A DNA stretch of 64,000 bases from Marinobacter salinexigens (GTDB lineage: Bacteria; Pseudomonadota; Gammaproteobacteria; Pseudomonadales; Oleiphilaceae). The DNA lies in the NCBI RefSeq assembly GCF_008370345.1, contig NZ_VTUU01000003.1, positions 62,001-126,000 of the forward strand, written 5' to 3'. Shown here one piece after another: positions 32,623-44,819 of this stretch. Position 1 is the first letter of the stretch. Each line of letters opens with the position of its first letter. The notes under the pieces were generated by a model. The model made no database searches and was not told the origin of the DNA. It saw only the letters and a list, made by a program, of their open reading frames with translations. The position numbers were made by a program, and so were the translations under genes.

Positions 32623-32757
32623 TTACGCAGACAGACGAGCGCGACCTTTCGCACGACGACGGCTAATAACCTTACGGCCATTGGCTGTAGCCATACGGGC
32701 ACGGAAGCCGTGGGTGCGCTTACGCTTCAGGACGCTTGGTTGAAACGTTCTTTTCAT
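32623..32757 (-). CDS. rpmH: 50S ribosomal protein L34
   Basis: A 44-residue basic protein, [19 protein letters not shown] onward, ending GRARLSA, which is the full standard L34. The frame is open to 32817, but the ATG at 32757 is fixed by family conservation. It is the first gene of the leftward rpmH-rnpA-yidD-yidC-mnmE operon and borders the oriC gap. Confidence 0.97.
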   Translation of the reverse strand: MKRTFQPSVLKRKRTHGFRARMATANGRKVISRRRAKGRARLSA

Positions 32758-32829
32758 GGTGATGATCTCACAATTCTGGTTAAAAATTCGGTTACTGGCT
32801 GGAAAATGTACAGCCAAAACAGGAGCGGC

Positions 32830-32858
32830 ATTCTATGCAAATACCGAGGGAAATTCAA
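32830..32858 (-). promoter_or_regulatory. sigma70 promoter of rpmH
   Basis: On the minus strand TTGAAT (complement of 32853-32858) and TAGAAT (complement of 32830-32835) are separated by exactly 17 bases. The leader to the rpmH ATG would be about 65 bases. Confidence 0.7.
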
Positions 32859-32869
32859 TGGTTCTGCAT

Positions 32870-33402
32870 AAGGGGTTTTGACAATGTGCCGTGAGGGAGG
32901 CTGTTGGCAATCGAATAATAGATTAATCAGGTTCTTTTAGAATTCTTTTAAGGATTATTTATTACTGTTATTAGTACCCTGTGTTTTTGTGGATAAGGGT
33001 AAAAAATACAATTTTGTCAGTGGCTTGTAAGGTTGACAAGGATATTGACAAGGCCGGATGAGCCCTGTGGAGAAATGACCAATGAATTGTGGGAAAGTCG
33101 GATCTCTGGTCAGAGTCCAGGTTATCCACTGATTGGTCCTGTGCTTCCTCACAGGGTTAAACGCAAGGTATACACACAGGGCTGTGGGTAAGTTTTATTG
33201 ATGGAATTTTCTGTACACAAGCCTGTAGGTAAGTCTGTAAGAATCTGAAAAATAGAAAAGAAAGTTTCCACAGGCTGTTTATGAACAGGTCTGAAGCCCT
33301 TTTACTGGAAGGTCTGGCGGGTTAGAATCCGAGGTCTTCTCTTTAAGTCCGGAAGGGTGATTTTCCGGATGAGGCAATCTGGGTTATCAGGAGCAGGCTG
33401 TC
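32870..33402. other. oriC: oriC: rpmH-dnaA intergenic origin region
   Basis: No gene lies between rpmH and dnaA (645 bp including the rpmH leader). An AT-rich run at about 32911-32975 is followed by a perfect DnaA box (32988-32996, minus orientation) and several one-mismatch boxes: 33066-33074, 33122-33130 and 33182-33190. Other TGTG/CACA-rich segments are present up to 33280. This matches the position and layout of the Pseudomonas-type oriC. Gene direction flips here (rpmH leftward, dnaA rightward), as expected at a replication start. Confidence 0.85.
33301..33328 (+). promoter_or_regulatory. candidate dnaA promoter
   Basis: TTTACT (33301-33306) and TAGAAT (33323-33328) are spaced 16 bases apart, about 75 bases before the dnaA GTG. 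One-mismatch DnaA boxes lie upstream, so autoregulation by DnaA is plausible. Confidence 0.45.
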
Positions 33403-34863
33403 GTGCCTAATAGTATGTGGCATCAATGTCTTGAAGTACTCCGGGATGAGTTTCCCGCACAACAGTTCAACACCTGGCTCAGGCCTTTGCAGTCCGATCA
33501 GCGGGATGGGCAGCTTATGCTGTTCGCGCCTAACCGCTTTGTTATGGATTGGGTCAATGAAAAGTACCTCCGGCGCATAGAGGAAGTCCTTAAAGATCTG
33601 CACGGCGGCCAGGCACCCCGGGTTAATATGAAGGTCGGGTCTGCACCCCGGGAGACCGAAGCGGTCTCAAGGTCTGTGGCCGAAGTGCCCGTAAGCAGAG
33701 CCAGGGTTCAGGAAGAAGCGGGAAGCCAGGTCACTGATGAGGAAAAAGGGGTAGCTGCGACCTTGGCTCCCGAGCCCGCGGCTGTAAAACCGAAGGCTGA
33801 GCCCGAGCGTCGGTCTGTTCAGGTCGAGGGTGACATCAAGCACCAGAGTTTCCTTAATGAAGGGTTCACGTTTGAAACCTTTGTTGAAGGTAAATCGAAC
33901 CAGTTAGCCCGTGCGGCCTCAATGCAGGTTGCGGAGAACCCGGGTGGTGCCTATAACCCGCTGTTTCTCTATGGTGGTGTTGGCCTGGGTAAAACCCACC
34001 TTATGCATGCGATCGGCAACGAAATTGTTCGTCGTAACCCGAAGGCCAAGGTAGCTTATCTGCGATCCGAACGATTTGTGGCGGATATGGTCAAGGCGCT
34101 GCAGTTGAACGCGATCAATGAATTCAAGCGGTATTACCGGTCGGTGGACGCGCTGCTGATTGATGATATCCAGTTCTTTGCCCGCAAGGAGCGATCCCAG
34201 GAAGAGTTTTTCCACACCTTTAATGCGCTGCTTGAAGGTGGGCAACAGGTTATCGTGACCTGTGACCGTTTCCCGAAAGAAATTGCAGATATGGAAGAGC
34301 GCCTGAAGTCCCGTTTCGGTTGGGGGCTGACGGTCATGGTTGAGCCACCCGAACTGGAAACGCGGGTGGCGATTCTGATGAAAAAAGCCGAGCAGGTTAA
34401 CGTTAAACTGAGCAGCGAAGCTGCCTTTTTTATCGCTCAGAAGATTCGTTCAAATGTTCGAGAGCTGGAAGGGGCACTTCGTTTGGTGATAGCGAATGCT
34501 CACTTCACCGGTTCGGAAATAACGCCGCCGTTTATTCGGGAAAGTCTGAAGGATTTGCTGGCCCTGCATGAGAAACAGGTCAGTATTGATAACATTCAGC
34601 GTACGGTGGCTGAGTATTACAAGATCAAGGTGGCGGATCTGTTGTCCAAGCGCCGGACCCGCACCGTAACCCGTCCCCGCCAGGTTGCCATGGCATTGTC
34701 CAAGGAATTGACCAATCACAGTTTGCCTGAGATAGGCGACGCTTTTGGTGGCCGGGACCATACAACCGTCTTGCACGCGTGCAAAAAAATCGTGGAACTC
34801 CAGGAGACAGATCCAGGCATCCGCGAGGATTATCAGAACTTTATGAGACTGCTGACCACCTGA
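33403..34863 (+). CDS. dnaA: chromosomal replication initiator DnaA
   Basis: A 486-residue initiator. Domain I (about 1-75, [22 protein letters not shown]) precedes a variable linker (about 80-145) rich in Glu, Ala and Pro. The AAA+ domain III has Walker A GGVGLGKT at 191-198 and Walker [11 protein letters not shown]. Domain IV has the box-binding helix [15 protein letters not shown]. The start is GTG, with AGGAG upstream. It binds the boxes described elsewhere in this list and opens oriC. The gene itself contains no perfect box. Confidence 0.98.
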   Translation: MPNSMWHQCLEVLRDEFPAQQFNTWLRPLQSDQRDGQLMLFAPNRFVMDWVNEKYLRRIEEVLKDLHGGQAPRVNMKVGSAPRETEAVSRSVAEVPVSRARVQEEAGSQVTDEEKGVAATLAPEPAAVKPKAEPERRSVQVEGDIKHQSFLNEGFTFETFVEGKSNQLARAASMQVAENPGGAYNPLFLYGGVGLGKTHLMHAIGNEIVRRNPKAKVAYLRSERFVADMVKALQLNAINEFKRYYRSVDALLIDDIQFFARKERSQEEFFHTFNALLEGGQQVIVTCDRFPKEIADMEERLKSRFGWGLTVMVEPPELETRVAILMKKAEQVNVKLSSEAAFFIAQKIRSNVRELEGALRLVIANAHFTGSEITPPFIRESLKDLLALHEKQVSIDNIQRTVAEYYKIKVADLLSKRRTRTVTRPRQVAMALSKELTNHSLPEIGDAFGGRDHTTVLHACKKIVELQETDPGIREDYQNFMRLLTT

Positions 34864-34918
34864 TTCGGGGTGTTTAGCGACACACATTCATCCTTTCAAT
34901 CAAAGTAAGCTGAGTGCC

Positions 34919-36022
34919 ATGAAACTGACGATCAGCCGTGAATCCCTGCTTACCCCGCTGCAAAGCATTGCTGGCGTGGTAGAGAAGAAACAGACCATGC
35001 CGGTGTTGTCCAACGTATTGTTGGTGGCAGAGGATAATACTCTCACTCTCACCGGTACCAATATGGAAGTGGAACTGGTTGGCCGGGTGACTCCGGTTCA
35101 TGTGGATCAGCCAGGTCAGATTACGGTTCCTGCCCGTAAATTGGCGGATATCTGCCGTGCATTGGGTGATGAGGCACCGATTGAGCTATCTCTGGAAGGT
35201 GATCGCCTGCACCTGCGTTGTGGTGCCAGTCACTTTACTCTGTCCACGCTGCCTGCAGAACATTTTCCGAATGTAGAGGATGAAGCGGAAAGTTTCCGTC
35301 TGGAACTGCCCCAGAAAGAACTCGGGCGTATGCTGGACGCGACAGCTTTCGCCATGGCGCAACAGGATGTCCGTTATTACCTGAATGGGCTGTTGCTGGA
35401 AGTCGATGAACAGCATATTCGCACTGTAGCAACTGACGGCCACCGTCTGGCTATGGCCCATCTCGAACTGGCGACGGGCTGCCCGGACGCCCGTCAGGTC
35501 ATTGTTCCCCGTAAGGGTGTGCTTGAGCTGGCCCGTTTGCTGGATGATGTGGAAACACCGGTAACTCTGGTGATTGGTGATAACCATCTGCGTGCTACGG
35601 TTGGTGCTTACACCTTTACCTCCAAGCTCATTGAAGGCAAATTCCCGGACTATAACCGGGTTATCCCCAGGGGTGGGGATAAAGTGGTGTTGGCGGACCG
35701 TGCGACGCTCAAGAATACCCTGCAGCGCGCCGGTATTCTGTCCCATGAAAACATCCGTGGGGTACGGCTGAACCTGGCATCGAATGAGCTGCAGGTGTTT
35801 GCCAACAACCCAGACCAGGAACAGGCCGAAGACGCGCTCTCTGTGGACTATCAGGGCGAATCACTTCAGATCGGATTTAATGTAGGTTATCTGGTAGATG
35901 TGATGAACGCGCTCGATGATGATCAGGTCAAGATCACGCTGTCCAACCCTAACAGCAGCGCCTTGATTGAAGCGCAGAACGATAACCGTTGCCTCTACGT
36001 GGTCATGCCGATGAGGCTATAG
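34919..36022 (+). CDS. dnaN: DNA polymerase III beta sliding clamp
   Basis: A 367-residue protein with three clamp repeats. It opens MKLTISRESLLTPLQSIAGV and ends CLYVVMPMRL, the conserved C-terminus that closes the client-binding pocket. It tethers polymerase and many repair proteins to DNA. It lies 55 bp after dnaA, with the usual dnaA-dnaN order. Confidence 0.97.
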   Translation: MKLTISRESLLTPLQSIAGVVEKKQTMPVLSNVLLVAEDNTLTLTGTNMEVELVGRVTPVHVDQPGQITVPARKLADICRALGDEAPIELSLEGDRLHLRCGASHFTLSTLPAEHFPNVEDEAESFRLELPQKELGRMLDATAFAMAQQDVRYYLNGLLLEVDEQHIRTVATDGHRLAMAHLELATGCPDARQVIVPRKGVLELARLLDDVETPVTLVIGDNHLRATVGAYTFTSKLIEGKFPDYNRVIPRGGDKVVLADRATLKNTLQRAGILSHENIRGVRLNLASNELQVFANNPDQEQAEDALSVDYQGESLQIGFNVGYLVDVMNALDDDQVKITLSNPNSSALIEAQNDNRCLYVVMPMRL

Positions 36023-36032
36023 GAGAATACTG

Positions 36033-37304
36033 ATGGGCACCGTGACGAATGGAATCAAGGGCGCTTTTCGCGTTGGGCAGACGTTGTCCGTGCTTGGACG
36101 TACCGGTGTCAACTGGCTCAGGGGGGATCGCCCCCCTGCCCCGCGCATGCTCCGGCAAACGTTCGAATCCCTTGGGGCGACCTACATCAAGCTGGGGCAA
36201 TTCATCGCCAGCTCCCCGACTTTCTTCCCCAAGGAATATGTTGAGGAGTTTCAGTACTGCCTCGACAAAACACCGAACCTGCCGTTTGGTGTCATCAAGA
36301 AAATCATTCGTGAGGAAATTGGAAAGCCGCTCGATCAGGTCTATTCGGAAATCGATCCGGTAGCTCTGGCTTCTGCATCCATCGCCCAGGTTCATGCTGC
36401 CCGTCTGATAACCGGTGAGGAAGTCGTCATCAAGGTTCAGAAGCCCGGTGTGGAAAATATTCTGCTCACGGACCTTAACTTTCTTTACCTGTCGGCACGA
36501 ATTCTGGAAACGCTGGCACCTAAGCTGTCCTGGACGTCGCTCTCCGGCATTGTGGAGGAGATTCAGCGCACCATGATGGAAGAGTGTGATTTCATCAAGG
36601 AAGCCAATAATCTCAAGGTGTTCCGGAATTTCCTCAATGATACCCATAATGAAGATGCAACCGTACCTCGGGTCTATGAGCAATGCAGCACCCGCCGGGT
36701 GCTGACCATGGAGCGGTTTTACGGAGTACCGCTGACGGATCTTGAAAGTATCCGGGGTTATGCACGGGACCCTGAGCGTACGTTGATCACCGCGATGAAC
36801 ACCTGGTTTTCGAGCCTTACCCAGTGTGAGTTTTTCCACGCGGACGTTCATGCCGGAAACCTGATGGTGTTGAAAGACGGGCGCGTCGGCTTTATCGATT
36901 TTGGTATTGTTGGCAGGATCAAGCCGGATACCTGGCAGGCGGTAAGCGACTTTATTTCCGCAGTGATGGTTGGAAACTTTGAAGGTATGGCCGATGCGAT
37001 GATACGCATTGGGGTAACGCGACAGAGTGTTGCGGTCAACGATCTCGCGTCTGACCTGCGTCGTTTGTACCAACAGATGGACAAGATGGTTCCGGACCAG
37101 GTTCCTTACGAAGCGGATCAGGCGGAAGATGACGTCAACCATATTCTGATGGATATGGTGAGAATTGGTGAAAGCCACGGGCTGCACTTCCCCCGGGAAT
37201 TTGCGCTGCTACTCAAGCAGTTTCTGTATTTTGATCGCTACGTCCATATCCTCGCACCGGAGATGGATGTGTTTATGGATGAGCGACTCAACATGCTGCA
37301 TTGA
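36033..37304 (+). CDS. UbiB/ABC1/ADCK-family kinase-like protein
   Basis: A 423-residue protein of the atypical UbiB/AarF kinase family. It shows the family KxGQ motif (ATYIKLGQFIASSP), the Ala-rich nucleotide loop (ALASASIAQVHAA), the ion-pair Lys (VVIKVQKPG), the catalytic-loop HADVHAGNLMV and the metal-binding DFG (FIDFGIVGR). Unlike classical UbiB, no C-terminal transmembrane pair is evident. Family members support ubiquinone synthesis or lipid handling, but the role here is not known. The ATG is 10 bp after dnaN with AGGAGA before it, so it is co-transcribed with dnaN. A terminator separates it from recF. Confidence 0.87.
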   Translation: MGTVTNGIKGAFRVGQTLSVLGRTGVNWLRGDRPPAPRMLRQTFESLGATYIKLGQFIASSPTFFPKEYVEEFQYCLDKTPNLPFGVIKKIIREEIGKPLDQVYSEIDPVALASASIAQVHAARLITGEEVVIKVQKPGVENILLTDLNFLYLSARILETLAPKLSWTSLSGIVEEIQRTMMEECDFIKEANNLKVFRNFLNDTHNEDATVPRVYEQCSTRRVLTMERFYGVPLTDLESIRGYARDPERTLITAMNTWFSSLTQCEFFHADVHAGNLMVLKDGRVGFIDFGIVGRIKPDTWQAVSDFISAVMVGNFEGMADAMIRIGVTRQSVAVNDLASDLRRLYQQMDKMVPDQVPYEADQAEDDVNHILMDMVRIGESHGLHFPREFALLLKQFLYFDRYVHILAPEMDVFMDERLNMLH

Positions 37305-37337
37305 TTCATCGCCTTCCGCAGTAGGCTTTTGTACACT

Positions 37338-37372
37338 AAGGCAGCGTTGTTCAGAACATCGCTGCCTTTTTT
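37338..37372 (+). terminator. Rho-independent terminator before recF
   Basis: A 9-bp perfect stem (37338-37346 with 37360-37368, AAGGCAGCG and its complement) is followed by a run of T. It closes the dnaA-dnaN-kinase unit, so recF should have its own promoter between here and 37435. Confidence 0.85.
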
Positions 37373-37434
37373 ATGGCTGTTGATAACGTTATCCACAATC
37401 ACTCCCCGTGCTCTAATTTCCCGGCTTTTCGTTT

Positions 37435-41059
<3,625 letters not shown>

Positions 41060-41078
41060 TTCTTCATTATGCTGTTTA

Positions 41079-41110
41079 AAAAACGAGGACCTTGTGTCCT
41101 CGTTTTTTTT
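41079..41110 (+). terminator. Rho-independent terminator of gyrB
   Basis: An 8-bp stem (ACGAGGAC at 41083-41090 with its complement at 41096-41103, loop of 5) sits between an A-run and eight T. It is symmetrical, so it could work in both directions. Confidence 0.9.
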
Positions 41111-41286
41111 GCCCTTCATAAACTGCCCGGTTGCCTCACAACCGCCCTCGCCCGCTTTCATTGGTTTTGCCATCAACCGGACATGGATTGGCGTTACGCT
41201 AAATAGATGAACCTTGGCGGGCACACCTATTGCTTTAGCCTTAAATGAATACGGTCATTCCAATAAGTCTCATACAGGGAACTCAC

Positions 41287-41979
41287 ATGAGTAGCATACA
41301 TTTTATCGGTGGTGAAAAAGGTGGTGTAGGGAAATCAATGACCTCCCGGCTCCTGGCACAGTACTACATTGATCGGGAGACGCCGTTTCTGGGGTTTGAT
41401 TCTGATGCATCCCATGGCACCTTTTCGCGGTTTTACGGGGAGTTCGCTTCGTCAGTGATTGTGGCGGAAGACGACAGCCTTGACGGGATTATCGAAGCCT
41501 GTGAATCGCAGCCGGATCACGACCTGATTGTTGACCTGGCCGCGCAAACCTCAACCAGACTCGGAGAGTGGATCGAAGAAGCGGATGTGTTCGGGCTGTT
41601 TTCCGAACTTGGTTATACGGTTTACCTCTGGCATGTGATGGATGACGGAGCGGATTCCGTAGACCTGCTGGCCAGGGTATTGTCACGTTATCCACAGCCG
41701 GAACTGCGGTTTGTGGTTGTACAAAACCTGGGGCGTGGTAGCAATTTCAGTGAGCTGCATGATTCCAAACCCTACCAGGAAGCAATGGCACGTGGTGCCT
41801 ACCTGTTCGAGTTGGGCAAACTCAATCCAAAGCTTGCCCATAAAGTGGACTTTGCCAATGCCAGTTTCTGGGCGGCGGCCAATAACCGGGATCTTATGAA
41901 TATGGCTGAACGACAGAGAGTCAGAGTTTGGCTGAGGAACAACTACGGCCAACTGGATAAACTACTGGCAAACGAATAG
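41287..41979 (+). CDS. orphan ParA/MinD-like ATPase (often annotated mobilization protein)
   Basis: A 230-residue protein with the deviant Walker A GGEKGGVGKS (residues 8-17) and FLGFDSDASHGTFSRF, then the switch-like LIVDLAAQTSTRLGEW. The family is commonly labelled mobilization protein or ParA family, but its function is not established. There is no ParB-like partner, membrane-targeting helix or plasmid gene beside it. The start at 41287 is preferred (AGGGAA upstream) over 41245. It stands alone between the gyrB terminator and a convergent membrane-protein gene, and contains a DnaA box at 41688. Confidence 0.75.
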   Translation: MSSIHFIGGEKGGVGKSMTSRLLAQYYIDRETPFLGFDSDASHGTFSRFYGEFASSVIVAEDDSLDGIIEACESQPDHDLIVDLAAQTSTRLGEWIEEADVFGLFSELGYTVYLWHVMDDGADSVDLLARVLSRYPQPELRFVVVQNLGRGSNFSELHDSKPYQEAMARGAYLFELGKLNPKLAHKVDFANASFWAAANNRDLMNMAERQRVRVWLRNNYGQLDKLLANE

Positions 41980-42005
41980 CCGAAGGAATTGGGCGTGGCA
42001 GGTAT

Positions 42006-42041
42006 TTGCTCAGACACTGCCTGAGAGCGATGTCTGAGCAA
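42006..42041. terminator. hairpin between convergent genes
   Basis: An 11-bp perfect inverted repeat (42006-42016 with 42031-42041) lies between the stops of the ParA-like and VC0807-type genes. There is no T-run, so it may be a Rho-type or mRNA-stabilising hairpin. Confidence 0.35.
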
Positions 42042-42061
42042 GATGAAGGCTATGAAGCAGG

Positions 42062-42826
42062 CTACTTTCCGGTAGCTGATTCGTTTGATGCTTTTTTCTT
42101 CTCATCCTTTTCCTGAAGGTGTGGCGCCATGACCTCCTCCAGAGTGTAACCGGTGAGACGGCGAATGGTTCGCCACAGGTAATAGAAGATCAGCATCATC
42201 ATGATCATCGAGGGAATGGCGATCATGGGATAACTCACCAGGGTCATCCTGCCGAGTTCTTCATTGAAAGCCTGGGTGCCTGCCGGGCTGGTGACAATCC
42301 AGCGGGCAATCACGTAGTTCATGATAGATGAGAACAGGAAGGTACCTGAGAAATAGTAACTCGCCTTAAGCAGCCGCAGCTCGAACTCATCGACACTGCC
42401 CTTCTCTTCCAGCGACCTGTGAATTTTATCCACATCCAGAACACTGGGATTGTAGAGCAAGGTACGAACCAGAGGGTACTTGGTTCGGGTGGATATCAGC
42501 ACAGCGAGCCCGATAACGGCAGGGACTGCTGCTTCCTTGATGGCCAACCACTGTGGATCCAGTTCCATCAGACCAATGCCGCCGGTCAGACCTACGCTGA
42601 CAAGACCGAGAACCGCAATGAAGTTCTTCTTGTTGTAGCGTATAAGCTCAAACAGCCCCCACCCGAGCGGGAAGGCCAGGCCGAGCAGCAGTGCGTTCAC
42701 ATTTCCCAGGTATTCATCGCCACTGAGTTTCATCAGGATGACGGACGGGATGACAATACTGACCAGTAAATCCACCCAGGGGCGGGGTTTGTGGTCGGGC
42801 GTGGCGGAATTGCTCGGAGAGGTCAT
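42062..42826 (-). CDS. VC0807-family integral membrane protein
   Basis: A 254-residue protein with about six hydrophobic segments (for example LLVSIVIPSVILM, ALLLGLAFPLGWGLFELI, MIAIPSMIMMMLIFYYLW) and a charged Lys/Glu-rich C-terminus. The layout and sequence feel resemble the VC0807 family, whose function is unknown. It is divergent from the ABC exporter and convergent with the ParA-like gene. One DnaA box is inside. Confidence 0.65.
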   Translation of the reverse strand: MTSPSNSATPDHKPRPWVDLLVSIVIPSVILMKLSGDEYLGNVNALLLGLAFPLGWGLFELIRYNKKNFIAVLGLVSVGLTGGIGLMELDPQWLAIKEAAVPAVIGLAVLISTRTKYPLVRTLLYNPSVLDVDKIHRSLEEKGSVDEFELRLLKASYYFSGTFLFSSIMNYVIARWIVTSPAGTQAFNEELGRMTLVSYPMIAIPSMIMMMLIFYYLWRTIRRLTGYTLEEVMAPHLQEKDEKKKASNESATGK

Positions 42827-43013
42827 AGATCAGCCTGGATTGGTTCGACAATAGCGGTGACAGGCTCCTTTCAGGGATCTGTCAGAAACAGGGTGTTCAG
42901 GCAGTATACGATGAATTCCTGGCCAATCGAAGGCCGGGAAAATCTATCAACTGGGGTAAACTCGTCTTTATCCACAGCTTTGAATAGACAGCTCTGAATA
43001 AAAAGGAATCTTT

Positions 43014-44819
43014 GTGCGCGCCTACGCTGATAACGATTACCCTGCTGACCATAAACCCGACTGGAAAGTGATCTCCGGGCTATGGCCCTATCTCGCCGAA
43101 TACCGTGGCCGGGTTGTGTTGGCGCTGGTCTTTCTGGTGTTCGCCAAACTGGCCACGGTGGCAACGCCGATTGCCCTGAAATACATCATCGATTATCTGG
43201 ATCAGAACCGCGGAGACGAGCTGCTGTTGTGGATACCGGTACTGCTCGTGGTTATCTATGGCGCACTGAGATTTGGCAGCACGCTGTTCGGTGAGCTAAG
43301 GGATGCAGTCTTTGCCAGGGTGGCGGAAAGGGCCATGCGGAGAATTTCCCTCAGGATCTTTCGACACCTGCATCAGCGTGAGTTGTCGTTTCATCTGGAT
43401 CGGAAAACCGGTGGACTGGCCCGCGACATTGAACGCGGTACCAACGGCATCAGCTTCCTTTTGCGTTTCACCCTGTTCAATATCGTCCCTACCCTGCTCG
43501 AAATCCTCATGGTTGCCGGAATCCTGTTAGTGGCGTTCAACGTTGCTTACGTCGTGGCTATTCTGGTTTCGGTCGTTGTGTATGTCGCGTTTTCTATCAA
43601 GGTAACTGAATGGAGAACCCGGTTTGTGCGGGAGGCCAACGCCCGGGATAACCAGTCCAACTCCCGGGCTGTGGACAGTTTGCTGAACTACGAGACGGTG
43701 AAGTACTTCAATAACGAGGCGTTCGAAGCGGATCTCTATGATCGTGACCTCGAGGACTGGGAGCAGGCACGGCTGAAAAACCGGCTGTCACTGGCTACGC
43801 TGAATGCGGGACAGGCGCTGATTATCGGTGTGGCGCTGATCACCATCATGGCAATGGCGGTACAGGAAGTGGCTTTGGGCAAGATCACTCTTGGCGACTT
43901 CACCATGATCAACGCCTACCTGATCCAGCTGTTCATTCCCCTCAATGCGCTCGGTTTTGTTTACCGGGAAATACGCCAGGCGCTTGTGAACGTGGAGCGG
44001 TTATTCAAACTGCTTGGGGATAACCCGGTTGTTGTGGATAAACCCGATGCGCCACCGTTGATTGTGGATAACGGCAAGGTCTGCTTTGACCATGTGGATT
44101 TCTCCTACCGCCAGGACCGGCCGATATTGAAAGACGTGAGTTTTACCATTCCGGCCGGTAAGACCCTCGCCGTGGTAGGCGCCAGCGGTGCCGGAAAATC
44201 TACCCTCGCACGGCTGTTGTTCCGTTTTTTCGATGTGGATAACGGCAGTATCCGGATCGATGGCCAGGATCTCCGTGACGTGACTCAGGACAGCCTGAGG
44301 GCGGCGATAGGCGTGGTTCCCCAGGATACGGTACTGTTCAACGATACCCTGTACCGGAACCTGGCCTACGGTCGGCCGGGGGCCAGCGAAGAAGAAGTCC
44401 ATCATGCTGCCAGGCTGGCGCATCTTGAGACATTTATCCACAGCCTGCCGGAAGGCTATGAGACCCGGGTCGGAGAGCGAGGGCTGAAACTGTCCGGAGG
44501 CGAGAAACAGAGAGTGGCCATTGCCCGGGTTATCCTCAAGAATCCGCCACTGCTGATCCTCGACGAAGCCACGTCGTCCCTGGATTCAATATCCGAACAA
44601 GCGATTCTTGGTGCGCTGAGGGAAATCAGCCGGCAGCGTACAACGCTGGTCATTGCCCACCGACTGTCTACCATTCGGGATGCTGACGCCATATTGGTGA
44701 TGGATGCTGGCCGTATTGTGGAAGCCGGTCACCATGGGGAACTGCTGGCCCGGGGTGGACACTACGCCCGCCTCTGGGAACAGCAGAACTGCAGTGAGCA
44801 ATCAAACGCTGATCTCTGA
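43014..44819 (+). CDS. Atm1-type ABC exporter (fused TMD-NBD)
   Basis: A 601-residue half-transporter. Six membrane helices (about 20-320) precede an ATPase domain (about 345-585) with Walker A GASGAGKST, signature LSGGEKQRVAIAR, Walker B LLILDEATSSLD and the switch His in VIAHRLST. The TM-region block VNYE-like DSLLNYETVKYFNNE and RDNQSNSRAVDSL is characteristic of the mitochondrial Atm1/bacterial HMT group, which exports glutathione-linked metal or sulfur compounds. It is likely a homodimer. It starts with GTG (AGGAA upstream). The NBD coding region contains four perfect DnaA boxes. Confidence 0.9.
   Translation: MRAYADNDYPADHKPDWKVISGLWPYLAEYRGRVVLALVFLVFAKLATVATPIALKYIIDYLDQNRGDELLLWIPVLLVVIYGALRFGSTLFGELRDAVFARVAERAMRRISLRIFRHLHQRELSFHLDRKTGGLARDIERGTNGISFLLRFTLFNIVPTLLEILMVAGILLVAFNVAYVVAILVSVVVYVAFSIKVTEWRTRFVREANARDNQSNSRAVDSLLNYETVKYFNNEAFEADLYDRDLEDWEQARLKNRLSLATLNAGQALIIGVALITIMAMAVQEVALGKITLGDFTMINAYLIQLFIPLNALGFVYREIRQALVNVERLFKLLGDNPVVVDKPDAPPLIVDNGKVCFDHVDFSYRQDRPILKDVSFTIPAGKTLAVVGASGAGKSTLARLLFRFFDVDNGSIRIDGQDLRDVTQDSLRAAIGVVPQDTVLFNDTLYRNLAYGRPGASEEEVHHAARLAHLETFIHSLPEGYETRVGERGLKLSGGEKQRVAIARVILKNPPLLILDEATSSLDSISEQAILGALREISRQRTTLVIAHRLSTIRDADAILVMDAGRIVEAGHHGELLARGGHYARLWEQQNCSEQSNADL

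Noticed and set aside
32758-33402. Small coding frames within the rpmH-dnaA gap
   Set aside because: They are low-complexity, lack ribosome sites and fall on the AT-rich origin and its DnaA boxes.
36003-37187. Open frame of 394 codons antisense to the UbiB-like gene
   Set aside because: The sense frame shows all UbiB motifs. The antisense product has no resemblance to a known family.
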